Positions 28,080 to 38,951 of a DNA stretch of 64,000 bases are shown here, one piece after another. Source of the DNA: Lachnospiraceae bacterium (lineage in GTDB: Bacteria; Bacillota_A; Clostridia; Lachnospirales; Lachnospiraceae); contig JAFUOI010000002.1 in assembly GCA_017482005.1 (NCBI GenBank), forward strand, positions 1 to 64,000, read 5' to 3'. The notes beneath the pieces were generated by a model, which saw nothing but the letters and a program-made list of their open reading frames with translations, was not told the origin of the DNA and did not search any database. Each line of letters begins with the position of its first letter. Positions within the stretch are counted from its first letter, which is position 1. Position numbers and translations under genes: made by a program.

Positions 28080-29312
28080 TTAAATATTGGTTCTGACTAC
28101 TTTTGGCTGATATCCTTTTGTATTCAGTGCCTCGATAATCTTATGCTTGTGCTCTGTACCAAACGCTTCAAGGGTAATACGAAGTTCTACTGCAGCACTT
28201 CTGTTGGTAGACACAAACTGATTATGTTCAAGTTTAATGACATTTCCGCTTTCTTCGGCAATAATACCTGCCACCGTTGAAAGTTCACCCGGTTTATCCG
28301 GAAGAAGTACAGAAACCGTAAAGATTCTGTCTCTGAAAATAAGTCCCTGCTGTACAACTGATGACATTGTAATGACATCCATATTTCCACCGCTTAAAAT
28401 GGACACAATTTTTTTGCCTCTTACATCCAGATATTTCAGTGCTGCCACTGTGAGCAGTCCCGAATTTTCCACAATCATCTTATGATTTTCTACCATATCA
28501 AGAAACGCAACAACAAGATCCTCATCCGGAACCGTAATTATGCCATCAATGTTTTCCTGAATATACGGGAAAATATTGCTTCCCGGTGTCTTTACAGCCG
28601 TACCGTCCGCAATGGTATTAACGCCCGGCAAAGTCGTCACTGCACCTTCTTTGAGCGATACTTCCATACAATTTGCCCCGGCCGGTTCCACGCCGATTAC
28701 TTTAATCTTTGGATTCAGAAGCTTTGCCAACGTAGAAACACCGGTCGCCAGTCCACCGCCTCCGATCGGCACAAGAATATAATCCACAAGCGGAAGCTCT
28801 TTTACGATTTCCATTGCAATTGATCCCTGACCTGTAGCAACCGCAAGGTCATCAAAAGGATGAATAAAGGTGTAACCTTCTTTTTCTGCCAATTCATAGG
28901 CCTTTGCGCAGGCTTCGTCATATACATTTCCGTATAATACAACTTCTGCACCATAGCTCTTTGTACGGTTAACTTTAATAAGCGGTGTTGTTGTCGGCAT
29001 TACAATGACTGCCTTCGCACCATAACACTTTGCAGCATATGCTACTCCCTGTGCATGATTGCCGGCAGAAGCTGTAATGATACCTCTCGCTCTCTCTTCC
29101 GCTGTCAATGTACTCATTTTGTAGTATGCGCCACGCACTTTATACGCGCCGGTAAACTGCATGTTTTCAGGTTTCAAATAAACTTTGTTTGCCGTCTGCA
29201 TACTTAAATATTCACTGTAAATCAGTTCTGTCGGCTGTGTCGCTTCTTTTACTTTTTCGGAAGCCTCCTCAAACTTTTCCAGTGTCAGCATCTTTTCGTC
29301 TCTATCGCTCAT
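28080..29312 (-). CDS. ilvA: Threonine ammonia-lyase
   Basis: PLP enzyme deaminating threonine to 2-oxobutyrate, the first step to isoleucine or a catabolic route. The PLP lysine is in FTGAYKVRGAYYK near residue 55; TASAGNHAQGVAYAAK near 80 and the phosphate loop PIGGGGLATG near 180 are typical. A single ACT-like domain occupies the last ~75 residues, so it is the short, one-ACT form often called catabolic; the biosynthetic form usually has two. The ATG at 29310-29312 is preferred (AAGG 6 nt upstream); the one two codons earlier abuts the ribosome binding site. It follows ftsY almost without a gap. Confidence 0.93.
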   Translation of the reverse strand: MSDRDEKMLTLEKFEEASEKVKEATQPTELIYSEYLSMQTANKVYLKPENMQFTGAYKVRGAYYKMSTLTAEERARGIITASAGNHAQGVAYAAKCYGAKAVIVMPTTTPLIKVNRTKSYGAEVVLYGNVYDEACAKAYELAEKEGYTFIHPFDDLAVATGQGSIAMEIVKELPLVDYILVPIGGGGLATGVSTLAKLLNPKIKVIGVEPAGANCMEVSLKEGAVTTLPGVNTIADGTAVKTPGSNIFPYIQENIDGIITVPDEDLVVAFLDMVENHKMIVENSGLLTVAALKYLDVRGKKIVSILSGGNMDVITMSSVVQQGLIFRDRIFTVSVLLPDKPGELSTVAGIIAEESGNVIKLEHNQFVSTNRSAAVELRITLEAFGTEHKHKIIEALNTKGYQPKVVRTNI

Positions 29313-29314
29313 AC

Positions 29315-30256
29315 TCATCCTTCTTTCGCTTCTATATCAAACAGTGCATTTACAAACTCTTCTGAGTTAAATTTCTGTAAATCCTCAATCGTCTCTCCGA
29401 CACCGATATATTTGACCGGAACCTTCAGTTCAGACTGAATCGCCACAGCAATTCCTCCTTTTGCCGTTCCGTCCATCTTCGTCAGAATAATACCGGTAAG
29501 ATCCGCCACTTCACCAAATTCTCTCGCCTGGGATAGTGCATTTTGTCCTGTTGTACCGTCAAGTACGACAAGATTCTCCCTATGGGCATCCGGAAACTCT
29601 TTATCAATGATACGATTGATCTTTTTCAGTTCCTCCATCAGGTTTTTCTTATTATGAAGACGTCCTGCCGTATCACACAAAAGTACATCTGCCTTCCGTG
29701 CCTTCGCCGCACTTACCGCATCAAAAATGACACTTGCAGGATCCGCATTTTCCGCACCGCCGATAATATCCACGCCTGCCCTGTGCGCCCATTCTTCAAG
29801 CTGCTCTACCGCTGCCGCACGGAATGTATCTGCCGCCGCCAAAATAACTTTCCGGTTCTGATCCTTCAGTTTACCTGCCAGCTTACCGACACTTGTCGTC
29901 TTTCCGACACCGTTAACACCGATTACGAGAACAACCGACTGCTTATGCTCAAAATCATATGCTGTTTCACCGACCTGCATCTGCTGTTTGATGCTGTCAA
30001 TCAAAAGCTGTTTGCAATCAGAAGGTTCTTTGATATGCTGCTCCTTTACCTGCTGCTTCAGCCGCTCAAGTATTTCGTTGGTTGCCTTTACACCGATATC
30101 TCCCATAATGAGAATTTCTTCGAGTTCCTCATAGAATTCCTCATCAATATTGGAAAAACCGCTGAACACAGAATCAATACCGTTGACGATATTATTTCTC
30201 GTCTTAGTCAATCCTTCTTTTAATCGGGCAAAAAAGCCTTTCTTTTCTTCACTCAT
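29315..30256 (-). CDS. ftsY: Signal recognition particle receptor FtsY
   Basis: SRP receptor GTPase at the membrane. A short N-terminal N-domain helix bundle lacks the long acidic region of enteric FtsY. The G domain has GVNGVGKTTSVGKLA near residue 115, CDTAGRLHNKKNLM near 195, TKMDGTAKGG near 255, and the C-terminal GVGETIEDLQKFN block. 313 residues is usual for Firmicutes. It is located 22 nt after smc, the conserved Firmicutes order. Confidence 0.97.
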   Translation of the reverse strand: MSEEKKGFFARLKEGLTKTRNNIVNGIDSVFSGFSNIDEEFYEELEEILIMGDIGVKATNEILERLKQQVKEQHIKEPSDCKQLLIDSIKQQMQVGETAYDFEHKQSVVLVIGVNGVGKTTSVGKLAGKLKDQNRKVILAAADTFRAAAVEQLEEWAHRAGVDIIGGAENADPASVIFDAVSAAKARKADVLLCDTAGRLHNKKNLMEELKKINRIIDKEFPDAHRENLVVLDGTTGQNALSQAREFGEVADLTGIILTKMDGTAKGGIAVAIQSELKVPVKYIGVGETIEDLQKFNSEEFVNALFDIEAKEG

Positions 30257-30278
30257 AAAAACTCTCCCGGGTTTCGTT

Positions 30279-33200
30279 TTATTCCGTCAGATCCTTTTCA
30301 ATCAGGTTGACACTGACAAGGGTTGATACACCCTTTTCCTGCATTGTGATACCATAAAGTCTGTCTGCTCTCTCCATTGTACCACGTCTGTGTGTAATTA
30401 CAATAAACTGTGTATGTTTTGTCAGCTTATGTAAGTATTTTGCAAAACGTCCGACATTGGAATCATCCAGCGCCGCCTCAATCTCATCAAGAAGACAGAA
30501 CGGTGACGGTTTCAGATTCTGAATGGCAAATAAAAGCGCAATGGCGGTCAATGCTTTCTCACCACCGGAAAGCTGCATCATATTCTGCAGTTTTTTGCCC
30601 GGCGGCTGCGCAATAATCTTAATACCTGCCTCCAACACATCTTCATCTTCCATCAGTTCAAGGGTACCATGTCCGCCGCCGAACAGTTCCTTAAACACTT
30701 TGTCAAATTCACTGCTGATCTGTGCAAACTTATCGTTAAACTGTTTGCGCATGGCCGTATCAAGTTCCGTAATAATACCCTGAAGCGTCTCTTCCGCTTT
30801 CACAAGGTCATCATGCTGATTGGTCAGGAACGAATAACGCTCCATGAGCACTTTATAATCTTCAATGGCATTGACATTGACATCTCCGAGTTTTTTAATC
30901 TCATCCTTCAATGTCGCAATCTGCTTCTTCATACCCGAAAGATCATTCATCTCAGGATCGCGGAGTTTTGCCGCCATGGACAGTGTAATCTCATACTCAT
31001 CCCACATATAATTAATCTGGGATTCCAAGGACTCCTGAAGTCTCTCTTTCTGTGCATTCAGACGGAACACATCCTTGTCAAGAAGCTGAATTCGATCGGA
31101 AAGCGATTCGCGTTCCGTAAAGAAATTCTTCTGCTTTTCCGTAAGTTCCTGTTTTTTCTCCGTATCACGCTTGAGCTTTTCCTGATTCTCGTCCTGCGAA
31201 GTATAGGATGCCTCAATGGTTTTTTCCAGCTGGGCAATATCTCCTTTTTTGCGCTCCACTTCTTCTTTGGATGCATTCATATTTTCGAGAATCTCATTGA
31301 GTTCGCCCGTGATTCTTCCGATTTCCATGTTGACACGATCCACATTCTGTTGCACAAAATCCTGCTTCTGAAGCACTTTTTCCACTTCCGTATTCATCTG
31401 TGCATAACTTTCCGCCTGCACAGCTTCACCCTCGCGCAATTTCTCCAACGCTTCCTGCATCTGTGCAATCTGCTGCTGGATATTTTTCTCCATCTCTTCC
31501 GAACGCTTGAGCTCATCTGCATTCTTTTGTTTCTCGTCCTGAATCTCACGGATCTGTGTCTCAATCTCCGTCTGCTCTTCTTTTAACTTTTCAAAGTCTT
31601 TTCCTGTTTCATGTCTCTTTTCCTGTGCCTGCATAACATTCAGCCGCGCCGTATTCTGTTCAATAAACTTCGCCTGTAATGTTGCCTTTACCTGTTCAAG
31701 CTCCTGGCGTACCTTCATACGTTCCGACTTTGTCTGTTCAATTTCATCCAAAAGCTTATCTACCTGTTTCAGAAAATCTTTGACTTTCTTCTCCAGCTCA
31801 TCCATTTCTCTGCGACGGCCGAGAAGATTACTTGCATTCTTAAAGGCACCTCCGCTGATTGCTCCGCCCGGAACAAGCAGTTCTCCTTCCAGCGTCACCA
31901 TCCGGATACCATAATCATATTTTCTTGCAATCTTTACTGCATGATCCACATGATCCACAACAACAATACGTCCGAGCATGGCTTTTGCCACATTACGGTA
32001 GCGTTTATCGGTAGACACAAGGTCGCAGGCCATTCCGATTACACCTTTTTCATCCAGAACCTCCGGTGTTTTAAACTCCTGCGGATGTTCGATACTTGTA
32101 AGAGGCAGGAACGTTGCCCGACCGAATTTGTTTTGTTTCAAAAATCCGATCATTTTCTTGGCCGTATCCTCGTCATCCGTGACAATATTCTGAATGTTTC
32201 CGCCAAGTGCCGTCTCAATGGCAATTTCGTATTTCTTTTCCACCTTTACGATATCCGCAACTACACCGATAATTCCGCTGTTTGTTGCTTTCTGCTCCAT
32301 GACTTTGCGGATACTGTTTCCGTAACCGTCATAGCGTTCTGTCAGGTTGGAAATCGCTTCAAGTTTGGATTTTTCCTGATGATACAGCACCTGCGTATCT
32401 CTCAGTTTCTGATCTTTTTCCGATAAAATGTCCGTTATCTCATGATTTCTTTCTTCCAGGGAAGACTGTTTGTCATTAAGCTCACGTATCTCATCGTTTA
32501 CCTTCTTAAATTCTTCCTCCAGCTGAGAAATCACTTCCTCCTGCTGCTGCTCATCCGAGCGGGCACGCAGAAGTTTAGAACTCATTTCCGCTTTGCGGAT
32601 ATTGAGCTGTTCAAGCATCGAATCAAAACGTCCTGCCTTGGATTTAATCGTCGCACGGTCTGTCAGCGCATCGATAATAGTGCGTTTTCCCGATTCGATA
32701 TTCTCATTATATTCCTCCATCTGTTGCTGCATCGCAAGAAGCTTTTCTTTTGCATCATCAAGCTTTTGCTGCATCGCAGCACGCTCTTCATCATACTGCT
32801 TCTTTTCCTCACAGAAGGTGTTCTTTTCTTCTTCTCTCTCCTGAATCTGGGCACGGACATTTTTTTCACGCTGCATAAAATGCGCTTCATTGTCATCCGC
32901 CGCCTTAATCTGTTCCTTCAGGACATTAATCTGTACTTCGAGTTTACCGCGCATTTCCGATGTACTTGAAAGAAGATTTCTCTCATTGTTAATCTCCTCT
33001 TCCAGTCTCTCAATAGATTGCGCAATACGGTCATATTCATCTCTGATGTGCTCGAATTTTTCTTTTGTTCCGGAAAGATCTTCCTCCGCGATACGGTGTT
33101 TTTCCGTTACGGAAGATAACTGTTCCTGAATATGACTGTTTTCAAGAAGAAACATATTGACATCCAGCGTCTTCATTTCTTCTTTTTTCTTTAAATATAT

Positions 33201-33839
33201 TTTTGCCTTCTCCGCCTGCTTTTCAAGTGGTCCAACCTGCTTTTCCAGCTCTGTCAAAATGTCCGTTACACGGAGAAGATTCTGTTTTTCGTTGTCCAGT
33301 TTTTTCTGGGCCTCATTTTTACGGCGTTTGAACTTTACAATCCCCGCAGCTTCATCAAACAGTTCCCTTCTCTCCTCCGGCTTACCGCTGAGAATCTTAT
33401 CAATCTGCCCCTGTCCGATGATAGAGTATCCCTCTTTACCGATACCTGTATCATAGAAAAGTTCATGTACATCACGGAGTCTGCACACAGTTCCGTTGAT
33501 GAGATATTCACTCTCTCCGGAACGATATAACCGTCTTGCAATCGTTACCTCAGGGTAATCAATCGTCAAAGAATGATCTGCATTGTCAAGTGTAATTGCA
33601 ACATATGCATATCCGAGAGGTTTTCGATTCTGTGTTCCGGAAAAAATAACATCCTGCATGGAAGAACCGCGAAGCTGCTTCACACTCTGCTCACCAAGTA
33701 CCCAACGGACCGCATCCGCAACATTACTTTTACCACTTCCGTTTGGCCCTACGATACCTGTGATTCCATTATGAAACTCAAAAATAATTTTGTTGGCAAA
33801 GGATTTAAATCCATGTACCTCAATACTTTTTAAATACAT
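30279..33839 (-). CDS. smc: Chromosome partition protein SMC
   Basis: Condensin ATPase that organises and separates chromosomes with ScpA/ScpB (not in the window). The N-terminal Walker A is [19 protein letters not shown] near residue 28. Two long coiled coils flank a central hinge (about residues 510-680, with [14 protein letters not shown] and [10 protein letters not shown]). The C-terminal head has the signature [16 protein letters not shown] and Walker [13 protein letters not shown]. 1186 residues is normal. Antisense frames across the coiled-coil region are long but meaningless. It lies 12 nt after rnc. Confidence 0.97.
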   Translation of the reverse strand: MYLKSIEVHGFKSFANKIIFEFHNGITGIVGPNGSGKSNVADAVRWVLGEQSVKQLRGSSMQDVIFSGTQNRKPLGYAYVAITLDNADHSLTIDYPEVTIARRLYRSGESEYLINGTVCRLRDVHELFYDTGIGKEGYSIIGQGQIDKILSGKPEERRELFDEAAGIVKFKRRKNEAQKKLDNEKQNLLRVTDILTELEKQVGPLEKQAEKAKIYLKKKEEMKTLDVNMFLLENSHIQEQLSSVTEKHRIAEEDLSGTKEKFEHIRDEYDRIAQSIERLEEEINNERNLLSSTSEMRGKLEVQINVLKEQIKAADDNEAHFMQREKNVRAQIQEREEEKNTFCEEKKQYDEERAAMQQKLDDAKEKLLAMQQQMEEYNENIESGKRTIIDALTDRATIKSKAGRFDSMLEQLNIRKAEMSSKLLRARSDEQQQEEVISQLEEEFKKVNDEIRELNDKQSSLEERNHEITDILSEKDQKLRDTQVLYHQEKSKLEAISNLTERYDGYGNSIRKVMEQKATNSGIIGVVADIVKVEKKYEIAIETALGGNIQNIVTDDEDTAKKMIGFLKQNKFGRATFLPLTSIEHPQEFKTPEVLDEKGVIGMACDLVSTDKRYRNVAKAMLGRIVVVDHVDHAVKIARKYDYGIRMVTLEGELLVPGGAISGGAFKNASNLLGRRREMDELEKKVKDFLKQVDKLLDEIEQTKSERMKVRQELEQVKATLQAKFIEQNTARLNVMQAQEKRHETGKDFEKLKEEQTEIETQIREIQDEKQKNADELKRSEEMEKNIQQQIAQMQEALEKLREGEAVQAESYAQMNTEVEKVLQKQDFVQQNVDRVNMEIGRITGELNEILENMNASKEEVERKKGDIAQLEKTIEASYTSQDENQEKLKRDTEKKQELTEKQKNFFTERESLSDRIQLLDKDVFRLNAQKERLQESLESQINYMWDEYEITLSMAAKLRDPEMNDLSGMKKQIATLKDEIKKLGDVNVNAIEDYKVLMERYSFLTNQHDDLVKAEETLQGIITELDTAMRKQFNDKFAQISSEFDKVFKELFGGGHGTLELMEDEDVLEAGIKIIAQPPGKKLQNMMQLSGGEKALTAIALLFAIQNLKPSPFCLLDEIEAALDDSNVGRFAKYLHKLTKHTQFIVITHRRGTMERADRLYGITMQEKGVSTLVSVNLIEKDLTE

Positions 33840-33851
33840 ACAAACACCTAC

Positions 33852-34553
33852 TTAATGTTTTTCACGCAATGTCATGAGCGCTTCATACGCCGCCTTCTGC
33901 TCTGATATTTTCTTTGACTGTCCTTCTCCGTAGCCAATCCGCTTACCGCCGAGAACAGCCTCCGTTTTGAAAACCTTTTCATGGTCCGGTCCTTCTTCGC
34001 CGACCAGACGATATTCAAAATCCTGCAATTTCCTTGCCTGAAGCATCTCCATAAGAATAGATTTTGCATCATAAAACAGTTGCTTCTTCTCTAAATCGTT
34101 TAAAACAAATTTTAAAATAAATTTTTTGGCCGGTTCCAATCCGCCATCCAGATAAATGGAACCGATAAGGGCCTCCACCGCATCCGCAATGATAGAATCT
34201 CTCTCTCTGCCACCGGTCGCTTCTTCGCCTTTTCCGAGAAGAAGATATTTCCCCAATTCAAGTTCTCTTGCCGTAATGGCAAGGGACGGCTCGCAAACTG
34301 CACTGGCACGTCTCTTCGTCAGGTTTCCTTCCGACAATCCCGGATGTTCAAAATAGAAATATTCGCTGCTTACCATCTCAAGCACCGCATCACCCAAAAA
34401 CTCGATCCGTTCGTAACTGTCCAGTTTATTTATCTTTTGCTCATTGGCAAAAGAGGTATGCGTCATAGCCTGAGCAAGAAGCTTCTTATTCTCATAAACA
34501 TATCCTATTTTCTGTTCCAATTCACTAAAATCAAACCCATTCATGTAATTCAT
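33852..34553 (-). CDS. rnc: Ribonuclease III
   Basis: Double-strand-specific endoribonuclease for rRNA and regulatory RNA processing. The catalytic signature is YERIEFLGDAVLEMVSSEY near residue 44, with the second acidic cluster ADAVEALIGSIYLDGG near 120, and a dsRNA-binding domain in the last ~70 residues. 233 residues is normal. TTGGAG is 7 nt ahead of the ATG. A GC-rich hairpin lies just before this site (34569-34586). Confidence 0.96.
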   Translation of the reverse strand: MNYMNGFDFSELEQKIGYVYENKKLLAQAMTHTSFANEQKINKLDSYERIEFLGDAVLEMVSSEYFYFEHPGLSEGNLTKRRASAVCEPSLAITARELELGKYLLLGKGEEATGGRERDSIIADAVEALIGSIYLDGGLEPAKKFILKFVLNDLEKKQLFYDAKSILMEMLQARKLQDFEYRLVGEEGPDHEKVFKTEAVLGGKRIGYGEGQSKKISEQKAAYEALMTLREKH

Positions 34554-34568
34554 GACACAACTCCAACA

Positions 34569-34586
34569 GAGGCCCTGACGGGCCTC
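34569..34586 (-). promoter_or_regulatory. GC-rich hairpin between acpP and rnc
   Basis: GAGGCCC and GGGCCTC make a perfect 7-bp stem with a tetraloop (plus-strand TGAC), 15 nt before the rnc start. No T-tract follows, so it is not a standard terminator. It may reduce rnc translation or mark a processing point; this is only a suggestion. Confidence 0.4.
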
Positions 34587-34589
34587 AGA

Positions 34590-34826
34590 TTATTTCTTTG
34601 ACATTGTCTCTTCTATTAACATCAGTGCCTGCTCTATGGTTTCAATCTTTTCTACCTTGGCAGGATCAAATGTTACATTTAATTCTTCCTCCAGACGTAC
34701 CAAAACCTGGTAAACATCCAATGAATCTGCTCCCAGATCTTTTACAAATGTGGTATCACCGTGAATCTCGCTTGCATCCACACCGAGTACTTCCACAAGA
34801 ACTTTGGTCAGAACTTCCGGTTCCAT
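34590..34826 (-). CDS. acpP: Acyl carrier protein
   Basis: Carries growing acyl chains in fatty acid synthesis on a phosphopantetheine arm attached to the serine of the motif LGADSLDVYQ (Ser near residue 35). About 78 acidic residues, the normal size. AGGAGG precedes it; either the ATG at 34824-34826 or the GTG one codon earlier could start it. It lies between plsX and rnc, as in many bacteria, linking fatty-acid and phospholipid synthesis. Confidence 0.96.
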   Translation of the reverse strand: MEPEVLTKVLVEVLGVDASEIHGDTTFVKDLGADSLDVYQVLVRLEEELNVTFDPAKVEKIETIEQALMLIEETMSKK

Positions 34827-34839
34827 CACAAAAGACCTC

Positions 34840-35862
34840 CTACTGTTCGTCTTTTCCCTGTATTTTTTCTTTAATCTTTTCGTTAATTTTCTGCTCTTTA
34901 AATGTCAGACACTGCAAAATGGAATTTTTGATTTCTCCCGACATACTGCTTCCGTGTGTTTTAACCACAAGCCCTTTCAATCCCAGCATCGGAGCTCCTC
35001 CGTACTGTTCGAGATCAAATGTTTTCAGCGTCTCTTTCAGTGCAGGTTTTACCAAAAGCGCACCGAGTTTACTGCGAGTCGATGACATCATTCCCTTTTT
35101 GATTTTTTTAATCAAAGTCATTCCGACTCCTTCAAACGTTTTGAGAACAACATTTCCTACAAATGCCTCACAAACAATAACGTCCACAACACCTGCCGGA
35201 ATATCTCTTGACTCTACGCTGCCGACAAAATTAATGTCCGGACATGCTTTCAAAAGCGGAAATGTCTCTTTTACAAGGGCATTTCCTTTTTCCTCTTCCG
35301 CACCGATATTTACAATACCAACGGTTGGATTTTTCACGCCCATAACACTTTCCATATAAATAGATCCCATCTTTGCAAACTGCACAAGATTTGACGGTCT
35401 TGCATCTACATTGGCTCCACAGTCAATCAAAAGAGAACATCCTCTCTCATTATCAACCGGAATAAGCGGAGCAAGAGGCGGTCTCTCCACGCCTTTGATT
35501 CTTCCGATTATAACCTGTCCACCGACCAGAACTGCACCTGTACTTCCCGCGGAAACAAATGCATCTGCTTCGCCGTTGCGGACCATATTCATACCTTTCA
35601 CAATAGAAGAATCCTTCTTGGAACGGATTGCATTCACAGGTGCCTCCGCCATTTCAATCACTTCCGTTGCATTTACAACTTCTACCCTGTCTTTGTCATA
35701 TGTATATTTTGTAAGTTCCTCGTTCACCGCGTCTTCGCGTCCTACAAGGTACACAAAAATCTTCTCACTTTCTTTTAACGCTTCCACTGCACCTTTTACT
35801 ACCTGCTCCGGTGCATTATCACCGCCCATAGCGTCAACTACTACTTTTACCAATTCTGACAT
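34840..35862 (-). CDS. plsX: Phosphate acyltransferase PlsX
   Basis: Converts acyl-ACP to acyl-phosphate for PlsY (also in this window). 340 residues with the N-terminal block VVVDAMGGDNAPEQVVKG, central FVSAGSTGAVLVGGQVIIGR, and LLIDCGANVDARP, all typical of PlsX. AAGGAGGAAAG precedes the ATG. It heads the plsX-acpP-rnc-smc-ftsY-ilvA run after the rpmF terminator; a poor TATTAT-like box at about 35,905 may start transcripts here. Confidence 0.96.
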   Translation of the reverse strand: MSELVKVVVDAMGGDNAPEQVVKGAVEALKESEKIFVYLVGREDAVNEELTKYTYDKDRVEVVNATEVIEMAEAPVNAIRSKKDSSIVKGMNMVRNGEADAFVSAGSTGAVLVGGQVIIGRIKGVERPPLAPLIPVDNERGCSLLIDCGANVDARPSNLVQFAKMGSIYMESVMGVKNPTVGIVNIGAEEEKGNALVKETFPLLKACPDINFVGSVESRDIPAGVVDVIVCEAFVGNVVLKTFEGVGMTLIKKIKKGMMSSTRSKLGALLVKPALKETLKTFDLEQYGGAPMLGLKGLVVKTHGSSMSGEIKNSILQCLTFKEQKINEKIKEKIQGKDEQ

Positions 35863-35933
35863 GGTCTTTCCTCCTTATATATGTCAATAAACCGCTAACT
35901 TATAATATACTTCAAACAGCTTAAAAAAGCAAG

Positions 35934-35967
35934 AAAAAAGGTGCTTGCATCTTGCGATACAGGCACC
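35934..35967 (-). terminator. Terminator after rpmF
   Basis: Minus strand GGTGC...GCACC with a long inner stem (one C-A mismatch) and GCAA loop, followed by TTTTTT. It separates yceD-rpmF from plsX; partial read-through is likely, since no strong plsX promoter is seen. Confidence 0.85.
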
Positions 35968-35984
35968 TATACATTTCTTTTTCA

Positions 35985-36167
35985 TTAGTCAGCTACGGAA
36001 ATGATTTCTTTCTTGTTGTAGCTTCCGCATTTCTTACATACTCTGTGCGGCATCATTAAAGAACCACATTTGCTGCATTTTACTAAAGTCGGAGCGCTCA
36101 TTTTCCAGTTTGCTCTTCTTTTGTCTCTTCTACCTTTAGAAGATTTATTTTTTGGACAGATAGACAT
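35985..36167 (-). CDS. rpmF: 50S ribosomal protein L32 (zinc form)
   Basis: 60 residues beginning MSICPKNKSSKGRRDKRRAN, with CSKCG and CKKCG zinc knuckles, so this is the zinc-binding (C+) version. It lies 15 nt after yceD, its near-universal partner, and is followed by a terminator. Confidence 0.97.
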   Translation of the reverse strand: MSICPKNKSSKGRRDKRRANWKMSAPTLVKCSKCGSLMMPHRVCKKCGSYNKKEIISVAD

Positions 36168-36182
36168 CGTTACACCTCCTTA

Positions 36183-36692
36183 TCACGCGTTAAAGATATC
36201 TTTTATTACTGCCATACGTGGGTCCGGAACAAATGTATCGCATCCGCAATCCCCCTCATTCAGGTCTTTGCCGCAAACGGTGCATATTCCTTTGCAATCG
36301 TCATGGCACAGTACCTTCATAGGCCAGTTTATCATAATTTCATTTTCGACAAGTGCATCCGTATCCAGTTCATATCCTGTCACAAATGACATCTCATCTT
36401 CTGCTTCCGGAGTTCCTATCATACTTTCCTTCAGATCTTCTTCCAACTTCAGCTCAAGAGGAACCTTTACCGGTTTTAAGCATCTTCCGCACGGGATTTC
36501 ACACACCAGAGAAATCTCTCCCTGCAAAAGCACATCACCCTTCGCCCTATTCGTAACTGTAAGTGACAGCTCCGAACATTCACAGATTGGAAACTTTTCC
36601 GACCGGATGGTTACCGTCTGTGGTTCATAGACTGTTGTAAAACTTTCCGTCTTTCCTTCACTTGAAAAAATATCGGTCAGGTTATATAACAT
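36183..36692 (-). CDS. yceD: YceD/DUF177 family protein
   Basis: 169-residue protein of the family found beside rpmF in most bacteria; linked to 23S rRNA processing/ribosome assembly in other organisms. Two cysteine clusters are visible: CGRCLKPVKVPLEL near residue 75, and CHDDCKGICTVCGKDLNEGD with CGCDTF near the C-terminus. The first gene after a perfect-consensus promoter. Confidence 0.92.
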   Translation of the reverse strand: MLYNLTDIFSSEGKTESFTTVYEPQTVTIRSEKFPICECSELSLTVTNRAKGDVLLQGEISLVCEIPCGRCLKPVKVPLELKLEEDLKESMIGTPEAEDEMSFVTGYELDTDALVENEIMINWPMKVLCHDDCKGICTVCGKDLNEGDCGCDTFVPDPRMAVIKDIFNA

Positions 36693-36718
36693 AGCATACT
36701 CCTATCCACACTCAAACA

Positions 36719-36747
36719 ATTATACATATGGGTTTTGCGTTTGTCAA
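36719..36747 (-). promoter_or_regulatory. Consensus sigma-A promoter for yceD-rpmF (and genes beyond)
   Basis: Minus strand TTGACA, 17-nt spacer, TATAAT: a perfect match to the housekeeping consensus, 26 nt before the yceD start. The strongest promoter seen in the window. Confidence 0.9.
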
Positions 36748-36778
36748 CCCTTTATCTTTTTTCTTCCGGACGGATTAT

Positions 36779-38866
36779 TTATTCTGTTCCCGTGAAATAA
36801 TTCTTTCCGTAAACCGTGTCAAAATAATCCCCGCCTTCTTCACCATAATATACTTTAAATGTCAAATCCACCTTATTGGTAACCGGAAATCCTGTCAGCT
36901 GTCCTTTTAAGTACGCATCATAATTACCGGTATCATAATAAAGCCAGATCAGATCATCTGTACCCGATACTTTATTTATTGTAATGGCGTAGTCCCCTTC
37001 TCCCTGTACCGACCGGAGACGAAGTCTGACAAATTGATAATCCGAAACCTTTTCTCCCGGAATCAGGAAGGTTTCACACACTTCCTTGTTTCCGTCTTCC
37101 AAAACAATCCGATATACACTGTCATTTTGTGCTCCCAGCGGATTTCTTGCCTGTATGGCTATGTACTCAAAATCACCGCAGCTTTTAAAACTTTGCCGCA
37201 ATGTAATTCCATCACTGCACGGCTGATAATGATCCGTCTCAAATATGTATTGGTTCACTTGATATATTAACGTTTTATCCTTCGACATTATCGCCGAACG
37301 GCTGATATTCACTGCCAGAATAACCATCCATATAATAATTGGCATTACATATAAGACTTTTACGGAGCACTTTTCCAATACCGGAACATTAAAATCCATT
37401 CCTCCGGCAAATGCCATATAAAACAACGGGAAAAAGCTCATGCTGTATATACTGCCGGCTTCCCACAACATATAAAACAAGAATGCCCCTAACATATTGA
37501 TAATTACTATACTGCAGGGATGAAATTTTCTTCCTGCCACCAACAAAACCGCACAGAATACCGCTGACATTACAGAGGCCAAATACACCGCCTGCATATA
37601 CCATGTCAGCCACAAATTCCTGTCTCCGTACACATAACGGTATAAACCGTTGTAATCATCACTGATGGACAACATCGCCACATAATCTGCGGTTCCGTCA
37701 CAGAAGGTTGAAAACATTTTACGGAATGCCAGTTTTACGACTCCATCTGCCCCCAATTCGCTAAGACGTCTGCCAAGCTCTTCCTTTGTGGCCTCGCTGC
37801 GTTCCCCGGCAGTTGCAAATCCCGAAGTAAACACCTCGTCCTTTTTGTTATATCCGCCGTCTCCCGATGCGGCCATCATAAGCCAGTGCGAAACAGGAAA
37901 TGCCGATGCCGAATAGTCAAATTGTACATATTTGTTTGTGACAGGTTTCATCGCAGCCATTCCGATGAAAAATCCCAGCACTATAATACCGGCACCTATA
38001 ACATGTTCTTTTTTTATTTTTTTAAGCCCGACAAGGCATCCAAGAAACAGTGCGATCAGTGTAATTCCAACAGTAGCCCGCACTGCAAATCCCAGATAGC
38101 CGGCCACTCCGGCAATCATCAGCATACATATATTTTTTTTGCTTATTTTTTTACCTTCCGGACTATCCTCTTTAAACAACCATCTTCCGATCAGCCATAA
38201 TGCCCCCATATAAAAAGGCATTGCCAATGTATTGCTGTAATAATATGGTATCCACACATAGGTCGTCGGCGAAATTACCGCAAACAACATATAGCATACG
38301 GCTAATGATTTCTTCTTTAACAAATCCCGCACAAAAAGAAAGCCGAACAAAACAGCAATATCAATCATCACCAGATTAATCCATTGCAGATAATATATTC
38401 CGTTATGGAAATCAGGCGCTACAATACGAAACATTCTTCCTATTTTCAAGAACAAAAATGTCAGAATCGTAATCGGATAATTGTTAGCATATCTGGAAAA
38501 ATATCCATCCTTTGTATCCGGCGAAATACCTCCGTCATAAAAAAAAGAAACCGCTTCATCATAAACATTTAAAGCGTCATATCTTAATAAATTTCTTGCA
38601 CCGGTCAAAAACAACATCTGTAAAACAAGAAGCAATACCCAACTGCCGGCCACAAGCCATTTATAATAAGAATCATTTATCTTTTCACAGACATGTTTGA
38701 TAAGGACGAATCCAAAACACAGAGCAAGGCTCATAAAAAAGACCAGAATACCGCCATTGTCCTTTGAAGCACCGTTCCAACAGACAGGTATCGCAAGAAC
38801 AGCAAAAAAAGCCAGAAGAAATATATACAATATCATTTGTGTTTTTTCTAATACCGTTTTCTTCAC
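36779..38866 (-). CDS. Polytopic membrane protein, GT-C glycosyltransferase-like (family A, copy 2)
   Basis: 695 residues with about 12-13 hydrophobic segments and a soluble beta-rich C-terminal ~150 residues. Family A traits shared with the 14.7-16.7 kb gene are an acidic first loop (YDALNVYDEAV near residue 96), YFSRYANN near 127, and HWLMMAASGDGG in the large middle loop. The (Y/F)xxYPNN-like motif after an acidic loop is common in GT-C sugar transferases using polyprenyl-phosphate sugars. The function is inferred only from this. It is followed by the yceD promoter and preceded by a small unknown gene. Confidence 0.7.
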   Translation of the reverse strand: MKKTVLEKTQMILYIFLLAFFAVLAIPVCWNGASKDNGGILVFFMSLALCFGFVLIKHVCEKINDSYYKWLVAGSWVLLLVLQMLFLTGARNLLRYDALNVYDEAVSFFYDGGISPDTKDGYFSRYANNYPITILTFLFLKIGRMFRIVAPDFHNGIYYLQWINLVMIDIAVLFGFLFVRDLLKKKSLAVCYMLFAVISPTTYVWIPYYYSNTLAMPFYMGALWLIGRWLFKEDSPEGKKISKKNICMLMIAGVAGYLGFAVRATVGITLIALFLGCLVGLKKIKKEHVIGAGIIVLGFFIGMAAMKPVTNKYVQFDYSASAFPVSHWLMMAASGDGGYNKKDEVFTSGFATAGERSEATKEELGRRLSELGADGVVKLAFRKMFSTFCDGTADYVAMLSISDDYNGLYRYVYGDRNLWLTWYMQAVYLASVMSAVFCAVLLVAGRKFHPCSIVIINMLGAFLFYMLWEAGSIYSMSFFPLFYMAFAGGMDFNVPVLEKCSVKVLYVMPIIIWMVILAVNISRSAIMSKDKTLIYQVNQYIFETDHYQPCSDGITLRQSFKSCGDFEYIAIQARNPLGAQNDSVYRIVLEDGNKEVCETFLIPGEKVSDYQFVRLRLRSVQGEGDYAITINKVSGTDDLIWLYYDTGNYDAYLKGQLTGFPVTNKVDLTFKVYYGEEGGDYFDTVYGKNYFTGTE

Positions 38867-38951
38867 CTTGTTCTCCTCAATTATTATATGTCATCCTTTG
38901 TTTTCCAAAGTTTTCATTCCATTCTAGCAAATCATTTCTGAAATAGCAATC

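Noticed and set aside
30410..33833. Many plus-strand open frames opposite smc
   Set aside because: Antisense shadows of a long coiled-coil gene; no ribosome binding sites and no recognisable domains.
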